A model generated the notes under the pieces. That model saw nothing but the letters and a program-made list of their open reading frames with translations, searched no databases and was not told the origin of the DNA. Shown here piece after piece: positions 1-8,335 of a stretch of 64,000 nt of DNA. Origin of the DNA: Bacillus sp. FJAT-29937. GTDB taxonomy: Bacteria; Bacillota; Bacilli; Bacillales; Cytobacillaceae. The position numbers and the translations under genes are program-made. The DNA is taken from positions 63,100 through 127,099 of the forward strand of contig NZ_LMAS01000003.1 of NCBI RefSeq assembly GCF_001509555.1. The letters are read 5' to 3'. How positions within the stretch are numbered: position 1 is the stretch's first letter; each line of letters begins with the position of its first letter.

Positions 1-1656
1 TGCGTTAATTTGGAATGGAGAGAAGCCGCCGATCCCTATGCCACATCTGTCAGCACGAATGGTGAATATAGCGCCATTATAGATATGAACAAAGCAAAAA
101 CTGCTAAACCCCCACTGCCGCCTCTTGAACAGCCTACAGATTCAATTATTTACGAAACCCACATTAGAGATTTTACCATTCATCCAAACAGCGGAGTGTT
201 TAATAAGGGAACATATCTGGGAGCAGGGGAGACGAATACAAAAGGGAAAGACGGATTTTCCACTTGTTTATCCTATGTAAAGGAACTTGGTGTCACACAT
301 ATTGAACTCCTTCCAGTACATGATTTTGAAGGTGTGAATGAACGCGGACCAAAAATAGAATACAATTGGGGTTACAATCCGCTGCACTTTAACGCGCCAG
401 AAGGAAGTTATTCTACCGACCCTGGGGATCCTTATGCAAGAATTAAAGAATTGAAATCGATGATACATTCTGTCCATTCCCAAGGTTTAAGAGTTATCAT
501 GGATGTTGTGTATAATCATGTTTATATTCGAGAAACATCAGCTTTTGAAAAAATAGTCCCAGGCTACTACTTTCGCCATGACCAATTTGGAATGCCATCA
601 AATGGAACGGGTGTTGGAAATGACTTTGCTTCAGAGCGTTTGATGGCGCGAAAATTTATTCTTGATTCTGTGATGTATTGGCTAAATGAGTATCAAATAG
701 ATGGCTTTCGTTTTGATTTAATGGGCATTTTGGATATTGAGACAATGAATAGGGTAAGAAAGGCGGTAGATTCAGTAGATCCTTCGGTAATTATGATTGG
801 TGAAGGATGGGATTTGAACACCCCTTTGCTTTCCCATATGAAAGCAAACATTGGCAATCAGGCGCAGCTTCCGGGAATTGGTCAATTTAATGATTGGTTT
901 CGAGATACGGTCAAGGGCAGTACGTTCAATTTATATGATAAGGGCTATGCTCTTGGTAATAATCATTACTTTGAGGCAGCTAAGAACGTATTGGCTGGAA
1001 GTATTGGTTTTGAGAAGAAGGAAAAGGGCTTATTCCATTCACCTAGTCAATCCGTTAATTATGTGGAGTCCCATGACAACCATACATTGTGGGATAAGCT
1101 ATTAGTCTGTTCCGCAGAAAAAACGGATCTCATTATCCAGCGTCAGCATCGGCTGGCAACGGTAATGGTGCTGCTTGCCCAAGGCATCCCATTTTTGCAT
1201 AGCGGCCAGGAGTTTTTTCGGACGAAAAAAGGGATTGGAAATAGCTACAGATCTCCAGATGAAATTAATTATTTGGATTGGGATCGAAAAGTCTTATATT
1301 CAGAAAATGTAGATTATATTAGAGGTACGATTAAGATTCGCCAATCACATAAAGCCTTCAGGTTAGCGAATGCGGAATTAATTCGAAAGCATTTACGATT
1401 TTTACCTATTGATAATAAAGTAATTGGAATCATTTTAGACGATGTTGGAGAATTTGGACAGTGGGATCGTGTGATCATGATATTTAACCCTTCTGAGTGT
1501 GAGCAATCAGTCCAGCTTCCAAAAGGTGTTTGGCATGTACTGGCTGACGAAAACAAAGCGGGATTGGATACGATTAGGCTAATTAATCATTCTTTTGTTC
1601 CGATTAAGCCTGTCAGCTCTTATGTTTTTGTTAGTCGTTTTTTGTCGAACAAATAA
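1..1656 (+). CDS. pulA: Type I pullulanase, 5' end cut by the window edge
   Basis: Glycoside hydrolase family 13 debranching enzyme that cleaves alpha-1,6 links in pullulan and glycogen-like glucans. The reading frame is open to base 1, so the TTG at base 10 is not the true start. About 551 codons remain; the B. subtilis homologue AmyX is about 718 residues, so the N-terminal domain is missing. The YNWGYNP motif typical of type I pullulanases is present. GH13 catalytic residues are visible: the nucleophile Asp in GFRFDLMG (codon at 715), the acid Glu in GEGWD (802) and the Asp in ESHDNH (1075). No signal peptide can be judged. A terminator follows at once. Confidence 0.95.
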   Translation, partial: CVNLEWREAADPYATSVSTNGEYSAIIDMNKAKTAKPPLPPLEQPTDSIIYETHIRDFTIHPNSGVFNKGTYLGAGETNTKGKDGFSTCLSYVKELGVTHIELLPVHDFEGVNERGPKIEYNWGYNPLHFNAPEGSYSTDPGDPYARIKELKSMIHSVHSQGLRVIMDVVYNHVYIRETSAFEKIVPGYYFRHDQFGMPSNGTGVGNDFASERLMARKFILDSVMYWLNEYQIDGFRFDLMGILDIETMNRVRKAVDSVDPSVIMIGEGWDLNTPLLSHMKANIGNQAQLPGIGQFNDWFRDTVKGSTFNLYDKGYALGNNHYFEAAKNVLAGSIGFEKKEKGLFHSPSQSVNYVESHDNHTLWDKLLVCSAEKTDLIIQRQHRLATVMVLLAQGIPFLHSGQEFFRTKKGIGNSYRSPDEINYLDWDRKVLYSENVDYIRGTIKIRQSHKAFRLANAELIRKHLRFLPIDNKVIGIILDDVGEFGQWDRVIMIFNPSECEQSVQLPKGVWHVLADENKAGLDTIRLINHSFVPIKPVSSYVFVSRFLSNK

Positions 1657-1694
1657 ATAGACTTGACGAAAAAAGGCGGTAAGAGATAAAATTT

Positions 1695-1740
1695 AAAAGG
1701 ATAGCTATTGGGGGACTATAGATCAATAGCTTTTTTCTTT
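1695..1740 (+). terminator. Intrinsic terminator after pulA
   Basis: The arms agctattg (1703-1710) and caatagct (1724-1731) are perfect inverted repeats followed by TTTTTTC. A second GC-rich hairpin (GGCGG/CCGCC, 1790-1812) sits further downstream without a clean T-tract. The rest of the 280-bp gap to ytmP shows nothing else clear. Confidence 0.75.
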
Positions 1741-1936
1741 TATTTGAGCAGATCTTTTTGTACGATAACGATAATTTATATAGGTAATGGCGGGCTTGCT
1801 GTTAGTCCGCCTTCTGTTTCTTATATATTTAAAAGCAGTTAGTTAGTAGCCTTTATGTATGTACATCATGATGAGGCTTGTACGCTTTTCTATAACAGCT
1901 ATTTGCATAAATGGCTTACTAAATTGCAGGTGAACA

Positions 1937-2728
1937 ATGTTGGAAGAATTATTTGGACAAGAATGGGAGATCGTCCCTGCTGGGGGTGCAACGGGGAAGG
2001 CTTTTTTTGCGAAGCATGAGGAGCAAAGGTTGTTCCTGAAAAGGAATTCGTCTCCCTTTCTCGCAGTATTATCAGTCGAGGGAATCGTTCCTAAGCTTGT
2101 TTGGACGAGAAGGCTTGAAACCGGCGATGTTATTACCGCCCAGCAATGGTTAAATGGGAGAGAGCTTAAACAGTCAGAGATGAATAATGAACGAGTGGCA
2201 AAGCTGCTGAAAAAGATTCATAGTTCAAAACCATTGCTCGAGATGTTAAAAAGATTGGGCAAATCTCCACTTGCTCCAAATATGCTTTTGCGCATGATTG
2301 AAGAACAAATAGATGGGGAGCTACGACAGAATCAAACCGTTTTGGTTGCCTTGGAGTTTCTAAGGAAGGAATTACTGAATATACAATGTGACGAGAAAAC
2401 GGTTTGTCATTGCGATGTGAACCACAACAACTGGCTGCTTGCAGAAAACAACCAGCTGTATTTAATTGATTGGGACGGGGCTATGATTGCGGATCCAGCG
2501 ATTGATCTGGGCATGCTGCTCTATTGGTACATCCCTAAGAAGGAATGGGCTGATTGGGTCAGTCGGTATGGAATAACGCTAACGGATGATTTACTTTTGA
2601 GAATGAAATGGTATGCCATTGCGCAAACTCTCATATCCATACAATGGCATAAAAATGAACTCCGGTTCCAGGAAATGGAGAAATGGCTCCAATTTTTAAC
2701 TGGTATTATTGGCAGTTATGAAAATTGA
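1937..2728 (+). CDS. ytmP: YtmP-like phosphotransferase (APH/choline kinase fold)
   Basis: A 263-residue protein of the aminoglycoside phosphotransferase/choline kinase superfamily. The Brenner-type catalytic motif HCDVNHNNWLL (HxDxxxxN) and the metal-binding LIDWDGA lie in the C-terminal half; an ATP-binding lysine is likely in LFLKRN near residue 35. The substrate is unknown; the assignment to YtmP rests on family resemblance and on its position before ytzH and trmB. The start ATG follows a modest GCAGGTGA. The gene converges with ytzH and overlaps its 3' end by 13 bp, with no terminator between them. Confidence 0.85.
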   Translation: MLEELFGQEWEIVPAGGATGKAFFAKHEEQRLFLKRNSSPFLAVLSVEGIVPKLVWTRRLETGDVITAQQWLNGRELKQSEMNNERVAKLLKKIHSSKPLLEMLKRLGKSPLAPNMLLRMIEEQIDGELRQNQTVLVALEFLRKELLNIQCDEKTVCHCDVNHNNWLLAENNQLYLIDWDGAMIADPAIDLGMLLYWYIPKKEWADWVSRYGITLTDDLLLRMKWYAIAQTLISIQWHKNELRFQEMEKWLQFLTGIIGSYEN

Positions 2729-2997
2729 TTGATTTCATTCACCCATTGCGAGAGTTCTGATTGATGGGCTTCAATATGATTGTCTAATTGAGCGGTTATA
2801 CTTCCATGTTGGCTGTAATAGTAAATTTCTTCCAAAACAGACTGTGCATATGGATCAAGACCCGGCTGCATCATGATTGATTTCACGAGCCGTTTTAATT
2901 GTTCACATTCAGAAACGGATCCACAGCAATCCATTTGATGATTGTTTAATATATCTTTCAATAAATTTAATTTATCTTGCTGGCTGATTGGCATCAT
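2716..2997 (-). CDS. ytzH: YtzH-like small protein
   Basis: A small cytosolic protein of unknown function, about 93 residues, without membrane segments; it is acidic and contains a CC pair (MDCCGS). The open frame can start at GTG 3003, but AGGGAG lies right against that codon, so the ATG at 2997 (MMPISQQ) fits the ribosome binding site better. It is conserved next to ytmP and trmB in Bacillus, which is the main reason for the name. It converges on ytmP with a 13-bp overlap of coding sequence. Confidence 0.8.
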   Translation of the reverse strand: MMPISQQDKLNLLKDILNNHQMDCCGSVSECEQLKRLVKSIMMQPGLDPYAQSVLEEIYYYSQHGSITAQLDNHIEAHQSELSQWVNEINQFS

Positions 2998-3040
2998 AAT
3001 CACTCCCTGTACAGAATTAACAGTGGATAAATAAACAAGA

Positions 3041-3073
3041 GGAATTCATTTTAGGTTGTGAATTCCCTTTTTT
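3041..3073 (+). terminator. Terminator, probably for ytmP transcripts
   Basis: GGAATTCA (3041-3048) pairs with TGAATTCC (3059-3066), followed by CTTTTTT. It lies beyond the start of ytzH, so a plus-strand ytmP transcript reaching it would run antisense through all of ytzH. Confidence 0.6.
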
Positions 3074-3204
3074 ATTTATACATGGGCTAATATTCTAGCT
3101 GTCTTAGCTTCAGTCCTTAATCAAGGTGCTTCCACATTTTAGTGTTGCAAAGGATTATAAGGGCATGTTATGGTTTGAACGATATTATTTAGTTGGAGGT
3201 TTGT

Positions 3205-3843
3205 ATGAGACAAAGAAATAAACCGTGGGCAAAGGAAAGACTTGAGCAATATCCCCAATATGTCGTGGCTGCCCCTGAACAAAATAAAGGAAAATGGCAG
3301 AATGTATTCGAGAAAATTCAGCCGCTTCACATAGAAATCGGTACGGGAAAAGGCCGCTTTATTACAGGAATGGCTAAGGCTAACCCGAATATTAATTATA
3401 TTGGGATTGAATTGCAGGATAGTGTCATCGTCACGGCACTTGATAAGATCATCGAGGAAGAGCTGCCGAATGTAAAGCTGATGAATGTTAACGCAGCCGA
3501 CCTTCGGGAGTTTTTTGAGGCGGGAGAAGTGGATCGAGTGTATTTGAACTTCTCAGATCCTTGGCCAAAAACCCGTCATGCCAAAAGAAGATTGACGTAC
3601 AAAACCTTCTTAAAGAATTACGAGGAAATTCTTGTGAAAAATGGTGAAATTCATTTCAAAACCGATAATCAAGGATTGTTTGAGTTCTCATTAATGAGTT
3701 TTTCTGAATATGGATTGCTTCTTAAGGAAGTAAGCTTAGATCTTCATAATAGCGGGTTTGAAGGCAATATTATGACAGAGTATGAAGAGAAATTCTCTAA
3801 AAAAGGAAATCGCATCTATCGATGTGAAGTTCAATATCGTTAA
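3205..3843 (+). CDS. trmB: tRNA (guanine-N7-)-methyltransferase
   Basis: SAM-dependent enzyme that makes m7G46 in the tRNA variable loop. The AdoMet-binding loop EIGTGKGRF is near the N-terminus and the family signature [15 protein letters not shown] is central. The open frame extends upstream to a TTG at 3193, but GGAGG lies inside that extension and is correctly spaced for the ATG at 3205. That start gives 212 residues, close to the B. subtilis protein. The gene is monocistronic with its own terminator. Confidence 0.96.
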   Translation: MRQRNKPWAKERLEQYPQYVVAAPEQNKGKWQNVFEKIQPLHIEIGTGKGRFITGMAKANPNINYIGIELQDSVIVTALDKIIEEELPNVKLMNVNAADLREFFEAGEVDRVYLNFSDPWPKTRHAKRRLTYKTFLKNYEEILVKNGEIHFKTDNQGLFEFSLMSFSEYGLLLKEVSLDLHNSGFEGNIMTEYEEKFSKKGNRIYRCEVQYR

Positions 3844-3874
3844 AAAAGCTTATCAAAGGGTAAGCTTTTTTTTT
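3844..3874 (+). terminator. Intrinsic terminator after trmB
   Basis: AAGCTTA (3846-3852) and TAAGCTT (3861-3867) form the stem, followed by a long T run. Confidence 0.8.
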
Positions 3875-3947
3875 GCGTCCAAGATTCGAAATATTTCTAC
3901 TAGTTCAACACAAATGATAAAATAAAAGCAGTACAGGAGGGGAATAG

Positions 3948-4793
3948 ATGGAGACAATGCAATTGCAAAATACAAAGCTGACATGGCTTCGTGGCGGAGT
4001 AAATTTCCTAGACGGAGGAGCGATGTTTGGAGTCGTTCCGAAGCCGCTTTGGTCTAAGAAATATCCTTGTAATGAGAAAAATCAAATTGAACTCCGCACA
4101 GATCCAATTCTAATCCAGATAGACGGAAAAAATCTATTAGTGGACTCTGGATTAGGAAATGGAAAATTAACAGAAAAACAAAGACGAAATTTTGGCGCCC
4201 TTGAGGAATCACAGGTAGTGATGGATTTAGCTGAATTAAATATCAGCCCTTCAGAAATTGATTATATCCTAATGACCCATTTGCATTTTGACCATGCATG
4301 TGGTTTAACTAACCCGAACGGCGAAACGTACAGCTCGGTTTTTCCAAATGCCAAAATCATTGTTTCGAAAATAGAATGGGAAGAAATGAAAAACCCAAAT
4401 ATTCGCTCTCGTAATACATATTGGAAGGAAAATTGGGAGCCCATTCAAGATCAAATTACTACTTTTGATCTTGAATGGTCATTAGGCTCGATACGAATGG
4501 TGCACACAGGCGGACATAGCGATGGGCACTCCATTATTATCATTGAGGATGGCGATGATTTACTCATTCATATGGGCGACATTATGCCAACCCATGCTCA
4601 CCAAAACGTCTTATGGGTGCTTGCTTATGATGACTATCCAATGGACTCGATTTGGGCAAAGGAAAAATGGATCCAATATGGCTTGGAAAACAACGCATGG
4701 TTCACTTTTTACCATGATGCTATTTATCGTGCGGTTAAATGGGACAAAGACGGCCATTTAGTAAATAAACTAGATAGAAGTCGTGAAATATAA
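3948..4793 (+). CDS. ytnP: YtnP-like metallo-beta-lactamase-fold lactonase
   Basis: A 281-residue MBL-fold hydrolase. The zinc-binding signature [10 protein letters not shown] (HxHxDH) is near residue 107, a second metal histidine lies in TGGHSDGH and an aspartate in HMGDIMP. YtnP of B. subtilis is a quorum-quenching lactonase that interferes with Streptomyces signalling; the same activity is inferred here from similarity and position, not shown. The ATG follows AGGAGG at good spacing. No signal peptide is visible, so it is probably cytosolic. A strong terminator follows. Confidence 0.88.
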   Translation: METMQLQNTKLTWLRGGVNFLDGGAMFGVVPKPLWSKKYPCNEKNQIELRTDPILIQIDGKNLLVDSGLGNGKLTEKQRRNFGALEESQVVMDLAELNISPSEIDYILMTHLHFDHACGLTNPNGETYSSVFPNAKIIVSKIEWEEMKNPNIRSRNTYWKENWEPIQDQITTFDLEWSLGSIRMVHTGGHSDGHSIIIIEDGDDLLIHMGDIMPTHAHQNVLWVLAYDDYPMDSIWAKEKWIQYGLENNAWFTFYHDAIYRAVKWDKDGHLVNKLDRSREI

Positions 4794-4794
4794 G

Positions 4795-4833
4795 AAAGCT
4801 GCACCTCTATTTTTGGGAGGTGCAGCTTTTTTT
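4795..4833 (+). terminator. Strong terminator after ytnP
   Basis: The long stem AAAGCTGCACCTC/GAGGTGCAGCTTT is followed by a T run. It may also serve ytzB transcripts on the other strand. Confidence 0.85.
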
Positions 4834-4860
4834 GAATACTTCATGAATGTTAAACTAAAA

Positions 4861-4960
4861 ATATGCACGATAAATTTGATAATTGCACGATAATCTAGAA
4901 ATATGCACGATATTCCCGTTATTTGCACGATAGCATAGAAATATGCACGATAACCAAACT
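4861..4960. repeat. Five tandem 20-bp units sharing AWWTGCACGATA
   Basis: The core TGCACGATA begins at 4864, 4884, 4904, 4924 and 4944, an exact 20-bp period. In each unit 12 bp are conserved (A, two A/T positions, then TGCACGATA) and 8 bp vary freely. The array fills the gap between the ytnP terminator and the ytzB stop codon. I cannot assign it to a known family. Confidence 0.85.
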
Positions 4961-4968
4961 TAGCTGAT

Positions 4969-5283
4969 TTAAGCGAGCCTATACGCATCCAGAATCGTTC
5001 CTGATTTGGCATCAGCAATAAACTCATATTGTTCAGTCTCTTCACCTGTATATCTGGATATCCCGCCTCGATATACATCATACTTAAGGTGATCCTTTTG
5101 GTATGTCTCCGTTTGCATATGAATCCAAGATCCGCTAATAGGCCCTTCATTCTTAAATGCATTCTTTGCATTTGACAGTGCTCTTTCGGGAGAAACGGCT
5201 GTCTTTTGTACAAGCAGCTCTCTTGCGGCATACCCGCCTGCTAAGCCAACCCCAACACCTAATAAAAATGATTTCCAGTTCAT
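4969..5283 (-). CDS. ytzB: YtzB-like PepSY-type membrane-anchored protein
   Basis: About 104 residues. The first 20 form a short hydrophobic, Gly-rich segment (FLLGVGVGLAGGYAA) that is probably a membrane anchor or uncleaved signal. The rest resembles a PepSY domain: a helix (PERALSNAKNAFK) followed by strands with YDVYRG and an EFIADAKSGTIL turn. PepSY domains are thought to modulate secreted proteases; no target is evident here. GGGGGATG precedes ATG 5283, which is preferred over ATG 5289 on spacing. The 20-bp repeat array lies immediately downstream. Confidence 0.75.
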   Translation of the reverse strand: MNWKSFLLGVGVGLAGGYAARELLVQKTAVSPERALSNAKNAFKNEGPISGSWIHMQTETYQKDHLKYDVYRGGISRYTGEETEQYEFIADAKSGTILDAYRLA

Positions 5284-5447
5284 AAGCATCCCCCAATTGT
5301 AAAATGCGTAACAAATTGTATCTATGTACTATCTTATCAAAGAAATAGCTTGGACAAAAACTGAATTAGTGGTAAGCTCACGAAAAGTTCTGTAAAATAA
5401 TAGAAGCATACATAAAATATATGGAAGAAATATAAAGGAGCTATCTC

Positions 5448-6521
5448 ATGAACGAAAAAACACTGCAACTTTTTAAAACATTAACTGAGCTTCCAGGAGC
5501 ACCTGGAAATGAACATTTAGTCCGTCAATTTATGAGGGAACAGCTTGGCCAATATGCAGATGAAGTTGTCCAGGATAAGCTTGGAAGTATTTTTGGAGTG
5601 AAAAAAGGAGACGAAAATGGCCCAACTGTAATGGTTGCAGGTCATATGGACGAGGTAGGCTTTATGGTTACCTCCATTACAGATAACGGCATGCTGCGTT
5701 TTCAAACATTAGGCGGCTGGTGGAGTCAAGTTCTATTGGCTCAAAGAGTACAGGTTATAACTGATAATGGTCCTGTAATTGGAGTCATAGGTTCCATTCC
5801 TCCACATCTTCTTGATGAAGCTAAGCGCAGTAAGCCAATGGAAATTACAAATATGCTAATTGATATTGGTGCGGATGACCGAGAAGATGCAAAGAAAATT
5901 GGAATTAAGCCTGGCCAGCAAATTGTTCCAATCTGTCCATTTACTCCAATGGCGAATGAAAAGAAAATACTAGCAAAAGCATGGGATAATCGTTATGGCT
6001 GTGGCTTGGCAGTAGAACTTCTTGAAGCAGTTAAGGATGAACAGTTGCCTAATACCTTATATTCAGGTGCAACCGTTCAAGAAGAAGTAGGACTTCGCGG
6101 GGCAAGAACAGCAGCAAATATGATTAACCCGGATATTTTCTTCGCATTGGATGCAAGTCCGGCAAATGATATGTCTGGAAATAAAAATGAGTTCGGGCAA
6201 TTAGGAAAAGGAACTCTCCTGCGCATCTACGACCGTTCAATGATAACTCATCGTGGAATGAGGGAGTTTATCCTAGACACAGCTGAGTCAAATAATATTC
6301 CATACCAATACTTTATTTCCCAGGGCGGGACCGATGCTGGAAGTGTTCACCTTTCCAATGAAGGGGTTCCAAGTGCAGTTATTGGTATTTGCTCACGCTA
6401 TATTCATACTCATGCTTCTATTGTCCATGTGGATGATTATGCTGCTGCGAAGGAATTACTCGTGAAACTTGTTAAATCTTGTGACCGCACAACGGTTGAA
6501 TCTATTCGTCAAAATTCGTAA
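5448..6521 (+). CDS. ytoP: M42 family metallopeptidase (YtoP)
   Basis: A 357-residue peptidase of family M42 (PepA/FrvX/TET-like), which removes N-terminal residues from short peptides, usually as a large oligomer. Metal ligands and catalytic residues are visible: H66 and D68 in AGHMDEVGF, the bridging Asp in AWDNRYG, the Glu pair in VQEEVGLRG, an Asp in FALDASPA and the C-terminal His in HTHASIVH. Older annotations call this family endo-1,4-beta-glucanase; the peptidase motifs argue against that. The start ATG is preceded by AAGGAG. A terminator follows. Confidence 0.93.
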   Translation: MNEKTLQLFKTLTELPGAPGNEHLVRQFMREQLGQYADEVVQDKLGSIFGVKKGDENGPTVMVAGHMDEVGFMVTSITDNGMLRFQTLGGWWSQVLLAQRVQVITDNGPVIGVIGSIPPHLLDEAKRSKPMEITNMLIDIGADDREDAKKIGIKPGQQIVPICPFTPMANEKKILAKAWDNRYGCGLAVELLEAVKDEQLPNTLYSGATVQEEVGLRGARTAANMINPDIFFALDASPANDMSGNKNEFGQLGKGTLLRIYDRSMITHRGMREFILDTAESNNIPYQYFISQGGTDAGSVHLSNEGVPSAVIGICSRYIHTHASIVHVDDYAAAKELLVKLVKSCDRTTVESIRQNS

Positions 6522-6523
6522 AT

Positions 6524-6554
6524 AAAAAAGAGACAACCTAGTTGTCTCTTTTTC
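6524..6554 (+). terminator. Terminator after ytoP
   Basis: AGAGACAAC/GTTGTCTCT stem with a 3-nt loop, flanked by A and T runs, so it could work on both strands. Confidence 0.85.
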
Positions 6555-6579
6555 CTTCAATTTAAAAGGGGTTATAGTC

Positions 6580-7089
6580 ATGAAAATAGTTATTGGTTCA
6601 AAAAATCCAGCAAAGATATCAGCTGTCCAATCTGTTTTTCAAAACGATCAAATTGAATTTATTTCAGTAAATGTTCCGTCTGGTGTGAGTGATCAGCCTT
6701 TTTCAGATGAAGAGACGATTAAAGGGGCAATCAATCGAGCATACAGTGCGTTAGAAGCAGGCGGAGGGAATATCGGTATTGGTCTTGAGGGTGGTGTACA
6801 CGAGACGGAATATGGATTGTTTTTATGTAATTGGGGAGCACTTGCAGAGCATGGAAAACCGCCGATCATTGCGGGCGGGGCTAGAATTAATCTTCCAAAA
6901 GAGGTGGCGGACAGATTGCTTAAGGGGGAAGAGCTAGGTCCGGTTATGGAGAGTTTTACAGAAAAGGAAGATGTCCGTAAAAAAGAAGGAGCTGTGGGAA
7001 TATTTACAAATGGGCAAATCAGCCGATCAGAAATGTTCACACATGTTGTAAAGCTTCTTGCCGGCCAGTATGAGTATAGGAAAAAATAA
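6580..7089 (+). CDS. DUF84 family inosine/xanthosine triphosphatase (YjjX-like)
   Basis: A 169-residue house-cleaning NTPase of the YjjX/DUF84 family, which hydrolyses non-canonical ITP and XTP. The N-terminal nucleotide-binding signature IGSKNPAKISAV is present, followed by the family's SDQPFSDEET and GIGLEGGV segments. GGGG lies upstream of the ATG. It sits between two terminators and so is probably monocistronic. The enzymatic role is inferred from the family. Confidence 0.85.
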   Translation: MKIVIGSKNPAKISAVQSVFQNDQIEFISVNVPSGVSDQPFSDEETIKGAINRAYSALEAGGGNIGIGLEGGVHETEYGLFLCNWGALAEHGKPPIIAGGARINLPKEVADRLLKGEELGPVMESFTEKEDVRKKEGAVGIFTNGQISRSEMFTHVVKLLAGQYEYRKK

Positions 7090-7116
7090 AGGAGATAGAC
7101 TGCTATCTCCTTCTTA
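7089..7116. terminator. Hairpin between the convergent DUF84 and ytoQ genes
   Basis: AAGGAGATAG (7089-7098) pairs with CTATCTCCTT (7103-7112). The T-tract is short on the plus strand. It overlaps the DUF84 stop codon and probably serves as a shared terminator. Confidence 0.6.
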
Positions 7117-7122
7117 CCCATC

Positions 7123-7569
7123 CTATTTTTCATCAAAAATATATGCTAGAACTTTAAGCGCTTGACCAACTGTTTCAACGGTCACATTTGCTTTATTGGA
7201 AAGCTCTTTTAAAGGATGATGGAGCTCTTCCGGACGAATGATGATTAGGGGCTTGTTTAAGGCAACGGCAGCACTCGCATCCATGGCTGTATTCCACTGT
7301 TTGTATTTCTCTCCAAATAAGGCAATGACAAGATCGGATTTTTGCATCAATAATTGTGTTCTTAAATTATTTATTCTTGAAGCTGCTTCATCACGGAAAA
7401 TAGCATTAGGCTGTTTGCCAAGTATTTCTTCACCGATATAATCGGATCTGTCGTGATTTTCCATCGGACCAACGAAATGTAAGGGAAGTTTAAGAGATTT
7501 CGCTTTTTCTTTTAGCTCATCCCGCCAGTTTGAGTGAATTTCCCCTGCTAAGTAAACAGTTAATTCCAT
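7123..7569 (-). CDS. ytoQ: YtoQ family protein
   Basis: A 148-residue cytosolic protein. It begins TVYLAGEIHSNWRDEL and contains SDLVIALFGEKYKQWNTAMDA, which resembles the nucleoside 2-deoxyribosyltransferase-like Rossmann fold; no function is established to my knowledge. TAAGGAGGA precedes the ATG at ideal spacing. It is transcribed alone and converges with the DUF84 gene. Confidence 0.85.
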   Translation of the reverse strand: MELTVYLAGEIHSNWRDELKEKAKSLKLPLHFVGPMENHDRSDYIGEEILGKQPNAIFRDEAASRINNLRTQLLMQKSDLVIALFGEKYKQWNTAMDASAAVALNKPLIIIRPEELHHPLKELSNKANVTVETVGQALKVLAYIFDEK

Positions 7570-7745
7570 GTAAATTCCTCCTTAAGGCATAATGGATATA
7601 TTTTACCATTAAACCTAATAAGTTACTTGACAAATGCTTCAACCAAAATAATAGTTTTTAAAGTATAAGGGTTGCCAGACGATTGACAAGAAATGTATGA
7701 TAGAAAAGGATATTACAGTTTTTCCTAAGCAAGGAGGAAGTTAGT

Positions 7746-8252
7746 ATGAGAAACAAATTAAAAGCTGCCTTGCTCTTGGTTGTTGTTTTACTGCTGAGCG
7801 CTTGTTCTGCCTCACTAACAGAAGAGCAAACTGCTGCAAAGGATGAAGTTGGTGAATCGTTCAATACGGATCCAAAGGCAACCAATAATGAAAATAAAGA
7901 TATTAAGTTCTATTTGCCTTTTGGGTTTGAAGTGAACAAAGAGACGCCTAATAATATTATTTTGAAGAATGGTTCGAAGACATATATTCTATTTTATAAT
8001 CCGCATGAAAGCCCTGATAGTAAAGTCGTTTATGAGGCAGCCTTAAAGCAAAAAGAATATGACTTTAAAGAAACATATTCTACAAAAGACGGGCATTTTG
8101 GCTATTTATTGATTAAAAATGCGGACAAACAACAAAATGAATTGACTGTAGGTGTAGGCGGGGTTAAAATTACAACCCAATCGAAAACCAAAAATCTATC
8201 AGCTGAAGCAGCTAGTATGGCAGAAATTATTCAGTCAATCAAGATGAGATAA
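7746..8252 (+). CDS. Putative lipoprotein
   Basis: 168 residues with a type II signal peptide: positive N-terminus (MRNKLK), hydrophobic core (AALLLVVVLLL) and lipobox LSAC with the lipidated Cys at residue 20. The mature part is soluble, with a Thr/Asn-rich linker (about residues 25-50) and then a compact domain containing FYLPFGFEV and YILFYNPHES. I do not recognise a named family. AGCAAGGAGGAAG gives a strong ribosome binding site. It is flanked by ytoQ (divergent) and a chemoreceptor gene (convergent). Confidence 0.8.
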   Translation: MRNKLKAALLLVVVLLLSACSASLTEEQTAAKDEVGESFNTDPKATNNENKDIKFYLPFGFEVNKETPNNIILKNGSKTYILFYNPHESPDSKVVYEAALKQKEYDFKETYSTKDGHFGYLLIKNADKQQNELTVGVGGVKITTQSKTKNLSAEAASMAEIIQSIKMR

Positions 8253-8286
8253 AGAAAGCCCGAATAACATAGCTTTCTAACAAATA

Positions 8287-8335
8287 AAAAAGCTAAGCAT
8301 TCTCTCAAAGGAAAATGCCTAGCTTTTTTATTTTA
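8287..8335. terminator. Terminator between the lipoprotein and chemoreceptor genes
   Basis: AGCTAAGCATT pairs with AATGCCTAGCT, flanked by A and T runs, so it could act on both strands. It overlaps the stop of the minus-strand chemoreceptor gene. Confidence 0.8.

Noticed and set aside
4861..4960. CRISPR-like array of short repeats
   Set aside because: The conserved part is only 12 bp and the variable part 8 bp, far below CRISPR repeat and spacer sizes, and no cas genes are near.
4770..5231. 153-residue minus-strand frame overlapping ytzB
   Set aside because: It runs in another frame over ytzB and through the 20-bp repeats and the ytnP terminator, has no ribosome binding site and no recognisable domain.
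6693..7136. 147-residue minus-strand frame over the DUF84 gene
   Set aside because: The opposite strand encodes a complete conserved protein and this frame has no start signals.
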